In this document: positions 8,551 through 15,008 of the stretch, in pieces
How positions within the stretch are numbered: position 1 is the first letter of the stretch
Layout: each line of letters starts with the position of its first letter
DNA from: Alectryocaccomicrobium faecavium
Lineage (GTDB): Bacteria > Bacillota > Clostridia > Christensenellales > Aristaeellaceae
DNA: 42,177 nucleotides
NCBI GenBank assembly: GCA_018713425.1
Contig: DVOT01000154.1
Span: 1 to 42,177 of the forward strand
Direction of reading: 5' to 3'
Program-made: the position numbers and the translations under genes
Notes under the pieces: model-generated
Told to the model about the DNA's origin: nothing
The model's database searches: none
Seen by the model: only the letters and a program-made list of their open reading frames with translations

Positions 8551-10569
8551 TTAGCCTAGGGCTTCTTCGGTGCGGATCTTCAGGTTCAGCAGGCTGCCCG
8601 CGAGGATGACGATGAACATCAAAACACCCATCGCGCACGCGTAGCCGTATTGACCAAAGCGCGTGGCCGCATAGTACAGCTCCAAGCCTGGCACATAGGT
8701 AGCGGTACCGGGGCCGCCAGCGGTCAGCAGCATCACGCCGCCGTAATCCTGCACAGAGCTGATGAACGTGGTGATGATCAGCATCTTGAGCTGCGGGGAA
8801 ATCAGCGGCAGGTGGATGTGGAAGAAATTCCACGCGGGGTTCGAACCATCGACCTTGGCCGCTTCGAAGAGATCCTCGGGGATGTTGATCAGGCCGCCGT
8901 AGAACACCAGGAAGGCGAAGCTATTCACCCAGGGGAAGCCCATGAAGATGATCGCCCACAGCGCGGTGGCCTCGTCGCCCAGCCATACGCGCTGCCAGCT
9001 TTCCAGCCCCACGGTTTTGAGCAACGCGTTCAAGGCGCCGATGTTCGGGTCGTAGATATTTTTCCACATCAGCGTGCTCACAACGCCCGGCACCACCATG
9101 GGCAACACCAGTAGCAGGCGGAACCAATAGCGCCGGCGGCTGCTCTCGCCCGTGCGCGTGCGCATGGCGAACACCAGCTCCGCGAGTAGCAGCGGCACGG
9201 TGAGCAGCTTGATGAAGCTCGCCGCCATCATGATCAAGAGGTTCTTCACGCCCAGCAGGAAATAGCCTTCGGTGAAGATGCGGCGGAAGTTATCGAAGCC
9301 CACAAATTGCACTTCGCGCATGGTGCGCGTGGCTTGGCTCCAATCGGTAAAAGCGTAATAGAACGCCTGGAACACGTTATAATAATTGAAGATCAGGATC
9401 AGCACAATGGAGGGAAGCAGCATCAGGTAAGCCGCCTTGTGCCGGTAAATGGCGCGGAAGAACGCCGCCTCCAGCGCGCGGCCGCGCGCGAAGGTGAGCA
9501 CCCCAAATTCCAGCGTCAGCACCGCAAAGACGATGATGCCAATCAGCGCAATGGTTTGCAGGGTATCCATCTGGCTGATGTTGTTGAGCCGGTCCGTGGA
9601 GAATTCATACAGGTCTGCCGAGAGCGTAACGATATAGCTGCGCTCAGCGCCGAAATAGATCTGCGAAGTATCGTATTGCTGTTTGAGGGAATAGAGGATT
9701 TCGCCCGCGCTGTTGAGCAGGTGCGCGTCGCCCTCGCGGGTGCCCACGCCAATCCATTTGCCATCGGCGGAAACGCCCAGGCAACGGCCTTCGCCCTCCA
9801 CTTCCACTTCAAAAATCAGATTGAGATCCGGATCGTATTTTTGCAATAAGCCATACTCGTCCAGCGTGAGAACATCACCCGTTACCGGGTCCACGCTCAA
9901 ATCCCGCACTTCGCCATCCGCACGCTCCTGCGCGATGGTTTCGCCTGCCCAGTCGATCTTCGTGATGCGGCCGCGGGAATCGCCGTAATAGATGTATTGC
10001 AGGTCCGGGCTAAATTGCGCTGCGCTCGCCGTGTTGCGCAGGGAGAGGGAGAACAGCTCTTCGCCCGTTTCTAGATTGAGGACGGCCAGCGTGTGCTTGG
10101 TGGCGCTCACGCCGGAAGAAACCAAAATTTGCTTGCTCGCCTGGTCGTAATCCAGGTCATCCACTTTGCCGTTTACCGGATATTGCATCAGCAGTTCGCC
10201 AGTGAGGGAATTGAATACATAAACATTCCGGTCCTGCGAACCGACGACCAGCCAATCGTTGTCCGTGTCGTATTCCATGGCGCCCACCGCGCCGGAAATG
10301 GGCTGCGTCCAAACATGGTTCCCCTCTGCGTCCACGCCGATGATCGTGTTGGCATAGGTGCCCAGGAAGGTCATATCGTTTTCATCGTCCGCCATGATGC
10401 GGCTGTTCTGCAGCGTGGCGCCAAAGCCCACTTTGGTGAAGATTTCCGTGCCGCTCGCGGCATAAAAATACGTACAAATGGAAGCGATCAGCGCGAGGCA
10501 AAATACAATCGCCAGGACCAGGCATGGTACATTGATATTTTTTCTCGGCTTCCTTGCATTTTCCGCCAT
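8551..10569 (-). CDS. MalF-type sugar ABC permease fused to an N-terminal beta-propeller
   Basis: A 672-aa fusion protein. ATG 10569 is chosen over the in-frame TTG 10578 because AGGAG is 9 nt upstream of the ATG and abuts the TTG. Residues 15-38 form a transmembrane helix. Residues about 63-327 contain seven successive ~40-residue units with WD40/PQQ-like strands, e.g. VVGSQDRNVYVFNSLTGELL and GVGTREGDAHLLNSAGEIL. A second helix spans about 339-360. From about 380 to the end is an ordinary six-helix MalF-like core with the EAA loop EDLFEAAKVDGSNPAW near 566-581. If the N-terminus is cytoplasmic, the propeller lies outside the cell, in the position of the substrate-binding-protein-contacting P2 loop of E. 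coli MalF. MalF-type permeases are normally about 300 aa without such a domain. The permease part is certain; the role of the propeller is unknown. Confidence 0.93.
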   Translation of the reverse strand: MAENARKPRKNINVPCLVLAIVFCLALIASICTYFYAASGTEIFTKVGFGATLQNSRIMADDENDMTFLGTYANTIIGVDAEGNHVWTQPISGAVGAMEYDTDNDWLVVGSQDRNVYVFNSLTGELLMQYPVNGKVDDLDYDQASKQILVSSGVSATKHTLAVLNLETGEELFSLSLRNTASAAQFSPDLQYIYYGDSRGRITKIDWAGETIAQERADGEVRDLSVDPVTGDVLTLDEYGLLQKYDPDLNLIFEVEVEGEGRCLGVSADGKWIGVGTREGDAHLLNSAGEILYSLKQQYDTSQIYFGAERSYIVTLSADLYEFSTDRLNNISQMDTLQTIALIGIIVFAVLTLEFGVLTFARGRALEAAFFRAIYRHKAAYLMLLPSIVLILIFNYYNVFQAFYYAFTDWSQATRTMREVQFVGFDNFRRIFTEGYFLLGVKNLLIMMAASFIKLLTVPLLLAELVFAMRTRTGESSRRRYWFRLLLVLPMVVPGVVSTLMWKNIYDPNIGALNALLKTVGLESWQRVWLGDEATALWAIIFMGFPWVNSFAFLVFYGGLINIPEDLFEAAKVDGSNPAWNFFHIHLPLISPQLKMLIITTFISSVQDYGGVMLLTAGGPGTATYVPGLELYYAATRFGQYGYACAMGVLMFIVILAGSLLNLKIRTEEALG

Positions 10570-10596
10570 CGTGCTCAACTCCTAGCTTTATTAAAA

Positions 10597-10631
10597 GCGC
10601 TGCGGAGCAAGTTGCCCCTGCTCCGCAGCGC
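10597..10631 (-). terminator. Intra-operon hairpin / attenuating terminator
   Basis: A perfect 13-bp stem (10597-10609 with 10619-10631, GCGCTGCGGAGCA / TGCTCCGCAGCGC) with a 9-nt loop lies between the binding-protein gene and the fusion-permease gene. In minus-strand RNA it is followed by TTTTAATAAAG. The likely role is partial termination plus 3'-end protection, so that binding-protein mRNA exceeds permease mRNA. Such hairpins are well known at malE-malF-like junctions. Confidence 0.8.
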
Positions 10632-10706
10632 GGTTGCGCGCAGGCCGTTCACACAGCGCGCCCGGCCATCAGGCCGCTATCCAATTGCTGATAGAGCGAG
10701 CGGCGA

Positions 10707-12281
10707 TTAGTTGCCGGTCGGCTCGTTCTGCGGGTTCTCCAGGTCGGCGTCAGAGATTTCGCTGGCCGCCATCACGTCCGGCAGGTAGCGCAGCTGGTTC
10801 TCGTTGTGCTTCTCGGCCCACTCCTCGATGGTGATGTTGCCATTGAGGAAGTCCATGGTGTAGGTGTACCAGGCGCGCAGGGCTTCCTGGTTGTCGCCAA
10901 TGCCGCGAGCCAGCGCCTGGCCCCAGCCCTTCTGCACGTTGCCGATGTAGGTGATGTTCGAGAACATGTCGGCGAGTTCGCCTTCCAGTTCAACGCCGTT
11001 CACCAGCGGGATGCCGTCCGGACGGCCGCCGTTTTCAATCAGAGCATCCGTGTAGATGGCAAAGCCTTCGGGGGAACTGTAGTACATCAGGAAGTCCACG
11101 ACCATGTCGTCGTGCTCGACGTCCTTCTTCACAGCGCCCAGGAAGCCGGTGGCCACTTCGATCGTGCGGGCGGGAGCCTCGAAGCTGTCGCCTTCCATGC
11201 TCGGCATGGAGAAGGTGCCCAGACCGAATTCCTGCACGCCTTCGATGGTGGTTTCGTCATCCAACTCAACGGATTCGCCCGCTGCCACAGCGTCCATGGT
11301 GTTCAGATAATCGCCAAAGAACCAGGAACCATCCAGCCAGATCGCGGCCTTGCCCTGATAGAACAGGGTCTTGGCGCCGTTGCCATCCGTGCCGAAGAAG
11401 GCGTCGCCGCCCGCGTACTGCGGGAAGAGCTTGCCCATGTTGGTCCACACATCCTGCTGACCCTGGCTGCCGGCGACGATTTCGCCTTCCTTAAAGGCCT
11501 TGTAGAAACGCACGCCGTTGTTGGTCACTTTGCTGGTGTCGTCGTTCCAAGGATCGGTGGGATCGTACACGAAAGCGCCGTCGATTTCCTCATCGTAGCA
11601 GTAGTCGCCGGGCTGCGCGCGTACGATTTCAATCTGGGAACGGGTGGTCTGGTCCACGTAGATCTGCGCCAGCCAACCCATCTGGCCGGACCAGAAGGAG
11701 TTGAAGTCGCCCGCCACTGCCAGCGGCTGATAGCCGGCGGCCGCGATCTTTTCGCACACCGCGACGAACTCATCCCACGTCGTGGGCGGTTCCACGCCAA
11801 CTTCCTCAAAGATGTCGGCATTGTAGAACCACAGCACCTGCGTGCCGCTCACGCACAGAGCCGTCCAGCTGCCGTTCACCTGGTCGATCTGCTGCATGTC
11901 GAAGGCGATGCCAGCCTGCCACTCGTCATCCGTGTAGGGGTTGATGTCATAGGCATAGTCATAGAAATTGATGACTTTGTCATTCGCATCAGAACCGGCC
12001 AGGTTGATGAAAACGAGGTCGGCTTCCGGAACTTCCGTGTCCCAGGACTGGAACATGGCCTTTACCCAGTTCTCATAGCCTTCCGACGGTTTGAGGTCGA
12101 CGACCACGTCTACGCCGGGGTGGAGCGCTTCGTAAGCCGCGCCAACGGCTTCCCAGGCTTCCTGCACGCCAGTGCTGGCATACAGCGAGATGGTGATCGT
12201 GCCGCTAAAATCGTCCTCCGCAAACGCGAAGCCGGGCACGAGCAGCGCCAAAGCCAATACCAGAGCGAAAACCTTTTTCAT
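10707..12281 (-). CDS. Extracellular sugar-binding protein of the rhamnoside importer
   Basis: A 524-aa CUT1-type solute-binding protein (SBP_bac_1/8-like) that would deliver an oligosaccharide to the two permeases encoded downstream. The signal peptide begins MKKVFALVLALALLVPGFAF, with likely signal peptidase I cleavage after AFA. There is no Cys near the cleavage site, hence no lipobox. The mature part shows typical family signatures such as TWDEFVAVCEKIAAAGYQPL and the tail region around QALARGIGDNQEALRAW. The start follows GGAGGG with 6 nt spacing. It is the first gene of the operon and has a near-consensus promoter upstream. Ligand not determined; rhamnose-containing oligosaccharides are inferred from the GH78 gene. 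Confidence 0.95.
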   Translation of the reverse strand: MKKVFALVLALALLVPGFAFAEDDFSGTITISLYASTGVQEAWEAVGAAYEALHPGVDVVVDLKPSEGYENWVKAMFQSWDTEVPEADLVFINLAGSDANDKVINFYDYAYDINPYTDDEWQAGIAFDMQQIDQVNGSWTALCVSGTQVLWFYNADIFEEVGVEPPTTWDEFVAVCEKIAAAGYQPLAVAGDFNSFWSGQMGWLAQIYVDQTTRSQIEIVRAQPGDYCYDEEIDGAFVYDPTDPWNDDTSKVTNNGVRFYKAFKEGEIVAGSQGQQDVWTNMGKLFPQYAGGDAFFGTDGNGAKTLFYQGKAAIWLDGSWFFGDYLNTMDAVAAGESVELDDETTIEGVQEFGLGTFSMPSMEGDSFEAPARTIEVATGFLGAVKKDVEHDDMVVDFLMYYSSPEGFAIYTDALIENGGRPDGIPLVNGVELEGELADMFSNITYIGNVQKGWGQALARGIGDNQEALRAWYTYTMDFLNGNITIEEWAEKHNENQLRYLPDVMAASEISDADLENPQNEPTGN

Positions 12282-12314
12282 GATATCCCTCCTGCATATT
12301 TCTCCTTATATTTT

Positions 12315-12333
12315 ACAGGCAACCCCTGCCTGT
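12315..12333. promoter_or_regulatory. 7-5-7 dyad in the leader of the rhamnoside operon
   Basis: ACAGGCA (12315-12321) and TGCCTGT (12327-12333) form a perfect inverted repeat with a 5-nt spacer. It lies about 25-45 nt downstream of the predicted transcription start and 34 nt before the binding-protein start codon. It could be a repressor operator or a small leader hairpin. Confidence 0.5.
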
Positions 12334-12363
12334 TAGGAGCCCTACATTTCTTTCAACAATTCA

Positions 12364-12392
12364 ATTATACAGGAAGCGCAAGAAAAAATCAA
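12364..12392 (-). promoter_or_regulatory. SigA-type promoter of the rhamnoside operon
   Basis: On the minus strand, -35 TTGATT (12387-12392), a 17-nt spacer and -10 TATAAT (12364-12369). The expected start is near 12357, giving a leader of about 75 nt before the binding-protein ATG. Confidence 0.85.
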
Positions 12393-12484
12393 GTATGCGG
12401 CAGAAGTTTTTTGCTTTTTATAGGAGTTGCATAGTAAAATCGGGAGGCTTAAAGTTACGCGCGTCACGGCTCTAAATGGATAAA

Positions 12485-12501
12485 TATACACAATATGTAT
12501 A
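12485..12501. promoter_or_regulatory. AT-rich 6-5-6 dyad between terminator and rhamnoside promoter
   Basis: TATACA (12485-12490) and TGTATA (12496-12501) form an inverted repeat with a 5-nt spacer, about 95 nt upstream of the rhamnoside-operon -35 box. It might be a distal regulator site. The TATAAT overlapping it on the + strand has no gene downstream. Significance is uncertain because the region is AT-rich. Confidence 0.3.
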
Positions 12502-12512
12502 ATATGCAAAAT

Positions 12513-12547
12513 AAAAAGCAGTGCGGGGCAACGCCGCACTGCTTTTT
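12513..12547 (-). terminator. Bidirectional intrinsic terminator
   Basis: A 14-bp perfect stem (12513-12526 with 12534-12547) with a 7-nt loop, beginning with five A and ending with five T, so it has a U tract in either direction. It lies 27 nt after the stop of the Ppx/GppA gene on the minus strand and ends that transcript. Confidence 0.92.
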
Positions 12548-12574
12548 GCTTCTATATATAAGATTTCTTATTGG

Positions 12575-13453
12575 TTACGCAGGAAACCGCATTCGTGCAT
12601 AGCCAAGCATATTGTCTCCCAAGATGCGAACTTCAATCCCAGAAACGCCTGAAATGTTAAAAAACGCGCACAAAATGGCTGCGCCGCAATCCAGCACGTC
12701 TGCGCGGTCTGGATTCATGCCCGGCAGAGCCTTGCGCTGCGGCAATGGCATGCCAGAAAGGCGGTCTCGCATGGTTTCCACAAAAGCGCGCGAGAGGAAC
12801 TGCCCTTCCAGTGCGTTTCGGTCGCGCACGCCCAATTCCAGCGCTTTCAGGCAGTGCATGGTGCCGCTGATGCCCGCGAACACCGGCGCGCTGGCCGCGT
12901 CGGTGCGCACCCGATTCCAGGCAGGCCGCAGGATTTCTTCCGCGCGCGCGGTGAGCGCCTGACCTGTCGCGCCGCCCATCGCGTCGTGCAGGCGCACCGC
13001 GCCCACGCTCGCGCAGGCGCAGGAGAGCACGCGCCCGTCTTCTCCCACCACCAGCTCGGTTGAGCCGCCGCCGATGTCGATCACGCCCATGCGGCCCGGG
13101 CGCTTCACCGCCATATAGGCCAATTGCGCCTCTTCCTCGCCGCTGAGCACCTCGGTTTCCACGCCGAATTCTGCCGCCGCGCGGATCACTGCATCGCGGT
13201 TTTTGGCGTCCCGCAGGGCGCTGGTGCCAAAGGCAAAAACGCGCTGGCAGCCCGCCGCGCGGGCGCGTTGGGCAAAGCGGCGCATGGCATCCAGCGTGCG
13301 GGCGCAGGCTTCGGGCGCGAGCACGCCGTCCCGCATGCCCGCGATCAGCCGGGTGGTGCAAATGTCTCGGTCGATCGCGCGGAAATCGCCGGCTTCCCGC
13401 TCCGCGAGCATCATGCGCACGGAATTGGAGCCGACGTCCATCACGGCAATCAT
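12575..13453 (-). CDS. Ppx/GppA-family phosphatase (exopolyphosphatase-like)
   Basis: A 292-aa cytoplasmic protein of the ASKHA-fold Ppx/GppA family, whose members hydrolyse polyphosphate or pppGpp. Phosphate-binding loop 1 reads MDVGSNSVRMML (residues 5-16). The second glycine-rich loop reads VIDIGGGSTELVVGEDG (about 123-139). The central GEEEAQLAYMAV element carries the expected catalytic acidic residue. The length fits the short two-domain form without the C-terminal HD domain. Its ATG overlaps the divIC stop by 4 nt, so it is translationally coupled to divIC. The same order (divIC then ppx-gppA) is common in Clostridia. Which of the two substrates is used is open. Confidence 0.9.
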   Translation of the reverse strand: MIAVMDVGSNSVRMMLAEREAGDFRAIDRDICTTRLIAGMRDGVLAPEACARTLDAMRRFAQRARAAGCQRVFAFGTSALRDAKNRDAVIRAAAEFGVETEVLSGEEEAQLAYMAVKRPGRMGVIDIGGGSTELVVGEDGRVLSCACASVGAVRLHDAMGGATGQALTARAEEILRPAWNRVRTDAASAPVFAGISGTMHCLKALELGVRDRNALEGQFLSRAFVETMRDRLSGMPLPQRKALPGMNPDRADVLDCGAAILCAFFNISGVSGIEVRILGDNMLGYARMRFPA

Positions 13454-13743
13454 TGGCCGCTGGGCACATACCGGATTTCGTCCGGCAGCAGCATGCCCAG
13501 TTGTTCGCGCGCTGCCTGCTCAATATATTCGTCGGTTTGCATATATTCAGTGGTTTTGGTCAGCTCGTCGATTTCTTCGGTGAGCCGCAGCCGCTCGCTT
13601 TCCAGGTTGTCCAGCATGCTTTCCTGCGAGCGCAGGCGCATATACTGCACGGTGAGCGCGATGGCGAATCCCAGAATCAGCACCACGCAGGTTAAGCCCC
13701 AGAAGCGAGGCTGCAAAAATTTTTTCTTTTGTCGCTTGGCCAT
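13450..13743 (-). CDS. divIC: Septum formation initiator DivIC/FtsB family protein
   Basis: A 97-aa bitopic membrane protein of the divisome, partner of FtsL and DivIB in septal peptidoglycan synthesis. A basic cytoplasmic N-terminus (MAKRQKKKF) is followed by a single helix at about 16-34, then a coiled coil (SQESMLDNLESERLRLTEEI) and a short C-terminal tail. ATG 13743 is chosen because GGGAGG is 6 nt upstream. Longer in-frame starts would run into yabQ. It lies 11 nt after yabQ and overlaps the next gene by ATGA, the usual spore-cluster arrangement. Confidence 0.9.
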   Translation of the reverse strand: MAKRQKKKFLQPRFWGLTCVVLILGFAIALTVQYMRLRSQESMLDNLESERLRLTEEIDELTKTTEYMQTDEYIEQAAREQLGMLLPDEIRYVPSGQ

Positions 13744-13754
13744 AGCTTCCTCCC

Positions 13755-14102
13755 TTACAGACTTTGGTTCTTTTTTGCGCGAAAATCCCGTAGCGCACGG
13801 GAAAGCCTCTGCGCGCCGGCGCGCATAAGGCGCGATACGGACGCGGAATACAGGATGCACCCGCACAGCATGCCCAGCAGCGAATAGGCGCGCAACTCCC
13901 CATAGGCGGCGAAGTACACGCAGCCGATGGCGATGGCGCCCGCGCCGATGCCAAAGGCCACGTCCGCCGCCAGATTCAGCCAGGGACCAGCCTCCAGCAG
14001 CCAGCGCACCCCGCGCAGCGCGTCGTACAGCAGGCCGATGGCGGCGCCCGCCGCCAACGCCGCCAGGAATACGTAGCCTTGGCCCACGGTGTAGAACAGC
14101 AT
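13755..14102 (-). CDS. yabQ: Spore cortex biosynthesis protein YabQ
   Basis: A 115-aa membrane protein with three or four hydrophobic segments, matching the YabQ family needed for spore cortex formation in Bacillus. The N-terminal segment GQGYVFLAALAAGAAIGLLY followed by DALRG is characteristic. The protein is shorter than B. subtilis YabQ, as in many Clostridia. Its start is 1 nt beyond the yabP stop with no obvious ribosome binding site, so translation is probably coupled to yabP. It marks the organism as a spore former or a descendant of one. Confidence 0.87.
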   Translation of the reverse strand: MLFYTVGQGYVFLAALAAGAAIGLLYDALRGVRWLLEAGPWLNLAADVAFGIGAGAIAIGCVYFAAYGELRAYSLLGMLCGCILYSASVSRLMRAGAQRLSRALRDFRAKKNQSL

Positions 14103-14103
14103 G

Positions 14104-14373
14104 TTATTTGAATAGCTTGCTCAAGCCACGCCGCTTCTGCCGGTCGTCGTACTCGAGCGCGTCGATCCGTCCTTCCACGAGCAGGGAACCGTTCTCCAGG
14201 CTGAGCTGGGAAATGTGCAGCTCATTTCCCATAATCGTCAGCGTGCCCGCCACGGTGCTCAGCGCTACCAATTGCTCGTTGAACAACTCCACATCCGAAA
14301 CCCCCGTTACCACGGCGCGCGCACGCCCTTCCAAGGTGAGCGCGTGGCCGGTTTGCGGCGCGTCCTCCCGCAC
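14104..14373 (-). CDS. yabP: Sporulation protein YabP
   Basis: An 89-aa protein of the YabP/YqfC family, required for spore coat and cortex assembly in the mother cell. Family features are the small all-beta domain with VTGVSDVELFNEQLVAL, GTLTIMGNELHISQLSLENG and the C-terminal basic tail ending GLSKLFK. The start is GTG at 14373, preceded by AAAGGGGG at 6-7 nt. YabQ follows at once. By analogy with Bacillus it would be under SigE, but I did not identify a clear SigE promoter. Confidence 0.88.
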   Translation of the reverse strand: MREDAPQTGHALTLEGRARAVVTGVSDVELFNEQLVALSTVAGTLTIMGNELHISQLSLENGSLLVEGRIDALEYDDRQKRRGLSKLFK

Positions 14374-14431
14374 AAAGCCACCCCCTTTGTGGCCATTGTA
14401 CGCGCGCGGCGCGCCGGGTATGCGCGCATAG

Positions 14432-14848
14432 CTATTCGGCCACGCTTTCGCGCCCCATCAAATAATAGGAAAGCCAGGCGCTGCGCGCGCCGCTGTTTTG
14501 CGTGAGAATGCTCACGGAAAAGGTTTCGCTGCCAAAAGCCGGAATGTCGCTGGGGCCGATTTGCGCGTCGTATGCCAGCCGGTCGCCTTCCAGGGTGCTA
14601 AAATTCAGTTCCACCCACTCGGCGGGAAGCATGCCCTTGTTTTTGGCTTGCGCCACGATGTGTACAATGGAATACGATTCGATGCCCTCTTCCGAGCCGA
14701 TCATGCGCACGTATTCCTCCGCGTAGGAGGAAGCCGGCGCGATTTCCATCTCCATGGTTACAGTCAGGCCCGAGCCCAGGATTAGGTACGCCAGCAGCGC
14801 GACCACTACGATGGCCACGCCCGCTAGGAATTTCGCCAGTGCTTTCAT
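14432..14848 (-). CDS. Unknown membrane-anchored protein next to the spore genes
   Basis: A 138-aa protein that I do not recognise. ATG 14848 is selected because AAAGGAG lies 8 nt upstream. The in-frame extension further upstream overlaps the polA leader and is not credible. A basic N-terminus is followed by one helix (LAKFLAGVAIVVVALLAYLI, residues 4-23). The remaining ~115 residues are predicted outside the cytoplasm and contain acidic and beta-rich stretches, without Cys or a known catalytic motif. Its position 58 nt upstream of yabP on the same strand suggests a role in sporulation or envelope, but only by proximity. Confidence 0.75.
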   Translation of the reverse strand: MKALAKFLAGVAIVVVALLAYLILGSGLTVTMEMEIAPASSYAEEYVRMIGSEEGIESYSIVHIVAQAKNKGMLPAEWVELNFSTLEGDRLAYDAQIGPSDIPAFGSETFSVSILTQNSGARSAWLSYYLMGRESVAE

Positions 14849-14879
14849 GCTGCACTCCTTTCTGCCTTTGCCTATATCA

Positions 14880-14908
14880 ATCATAGCATGCGCGGCGCAT
14901 AAGCGCAA
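14880..14908 (-). promoter_or_regulatory. Possible promoter for the 14432-14848 gene and spore cluster
   Basis: Minus strand: TTGCGC (14903-14908), a 17-nt spacer and TATGAT (14880-14885), ending 31 nt before the start codon. The -10 is good and the -35 is weak. The site lies back-to-back with the polA promoter. Confidence 0.45.
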
Positions 14909-14909
14909 G

Positions 14910-14938
14910 TTGCATTTTAACGAAATTTGCGCTATAAT
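14910..14938 (+). promoter_or_regulatory. Promoter of the polA operon
   Basis: TTGCAT (14910-14915), a 17-nt spacer and TATAAT (14933-14938). The -10 is perfect and the -35 keeps only the TTG core. The predicted leader to the polA ATG is about 64 nt. Confidence 0.65.
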
Positions 14939-15008
14939 AAACTGGAACCCTGCGCCGCGCTTTTCCGGCGCGGGAATTGCACAGCGATTAAAGGAGGAAA
15001 CCGCCCGG

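Noticed and set aside
12498..12503. A + strand TATAAT
   Set aside because: There is no + gene downstream; it lies in an AT-rich dyad.
14754..15008. N-terminal extension of DNA polymerase I
   Set aside because: It overlaps the promoter and the divergent gene. ATG 15009 has a strong ribosome binding site and matches the family start.
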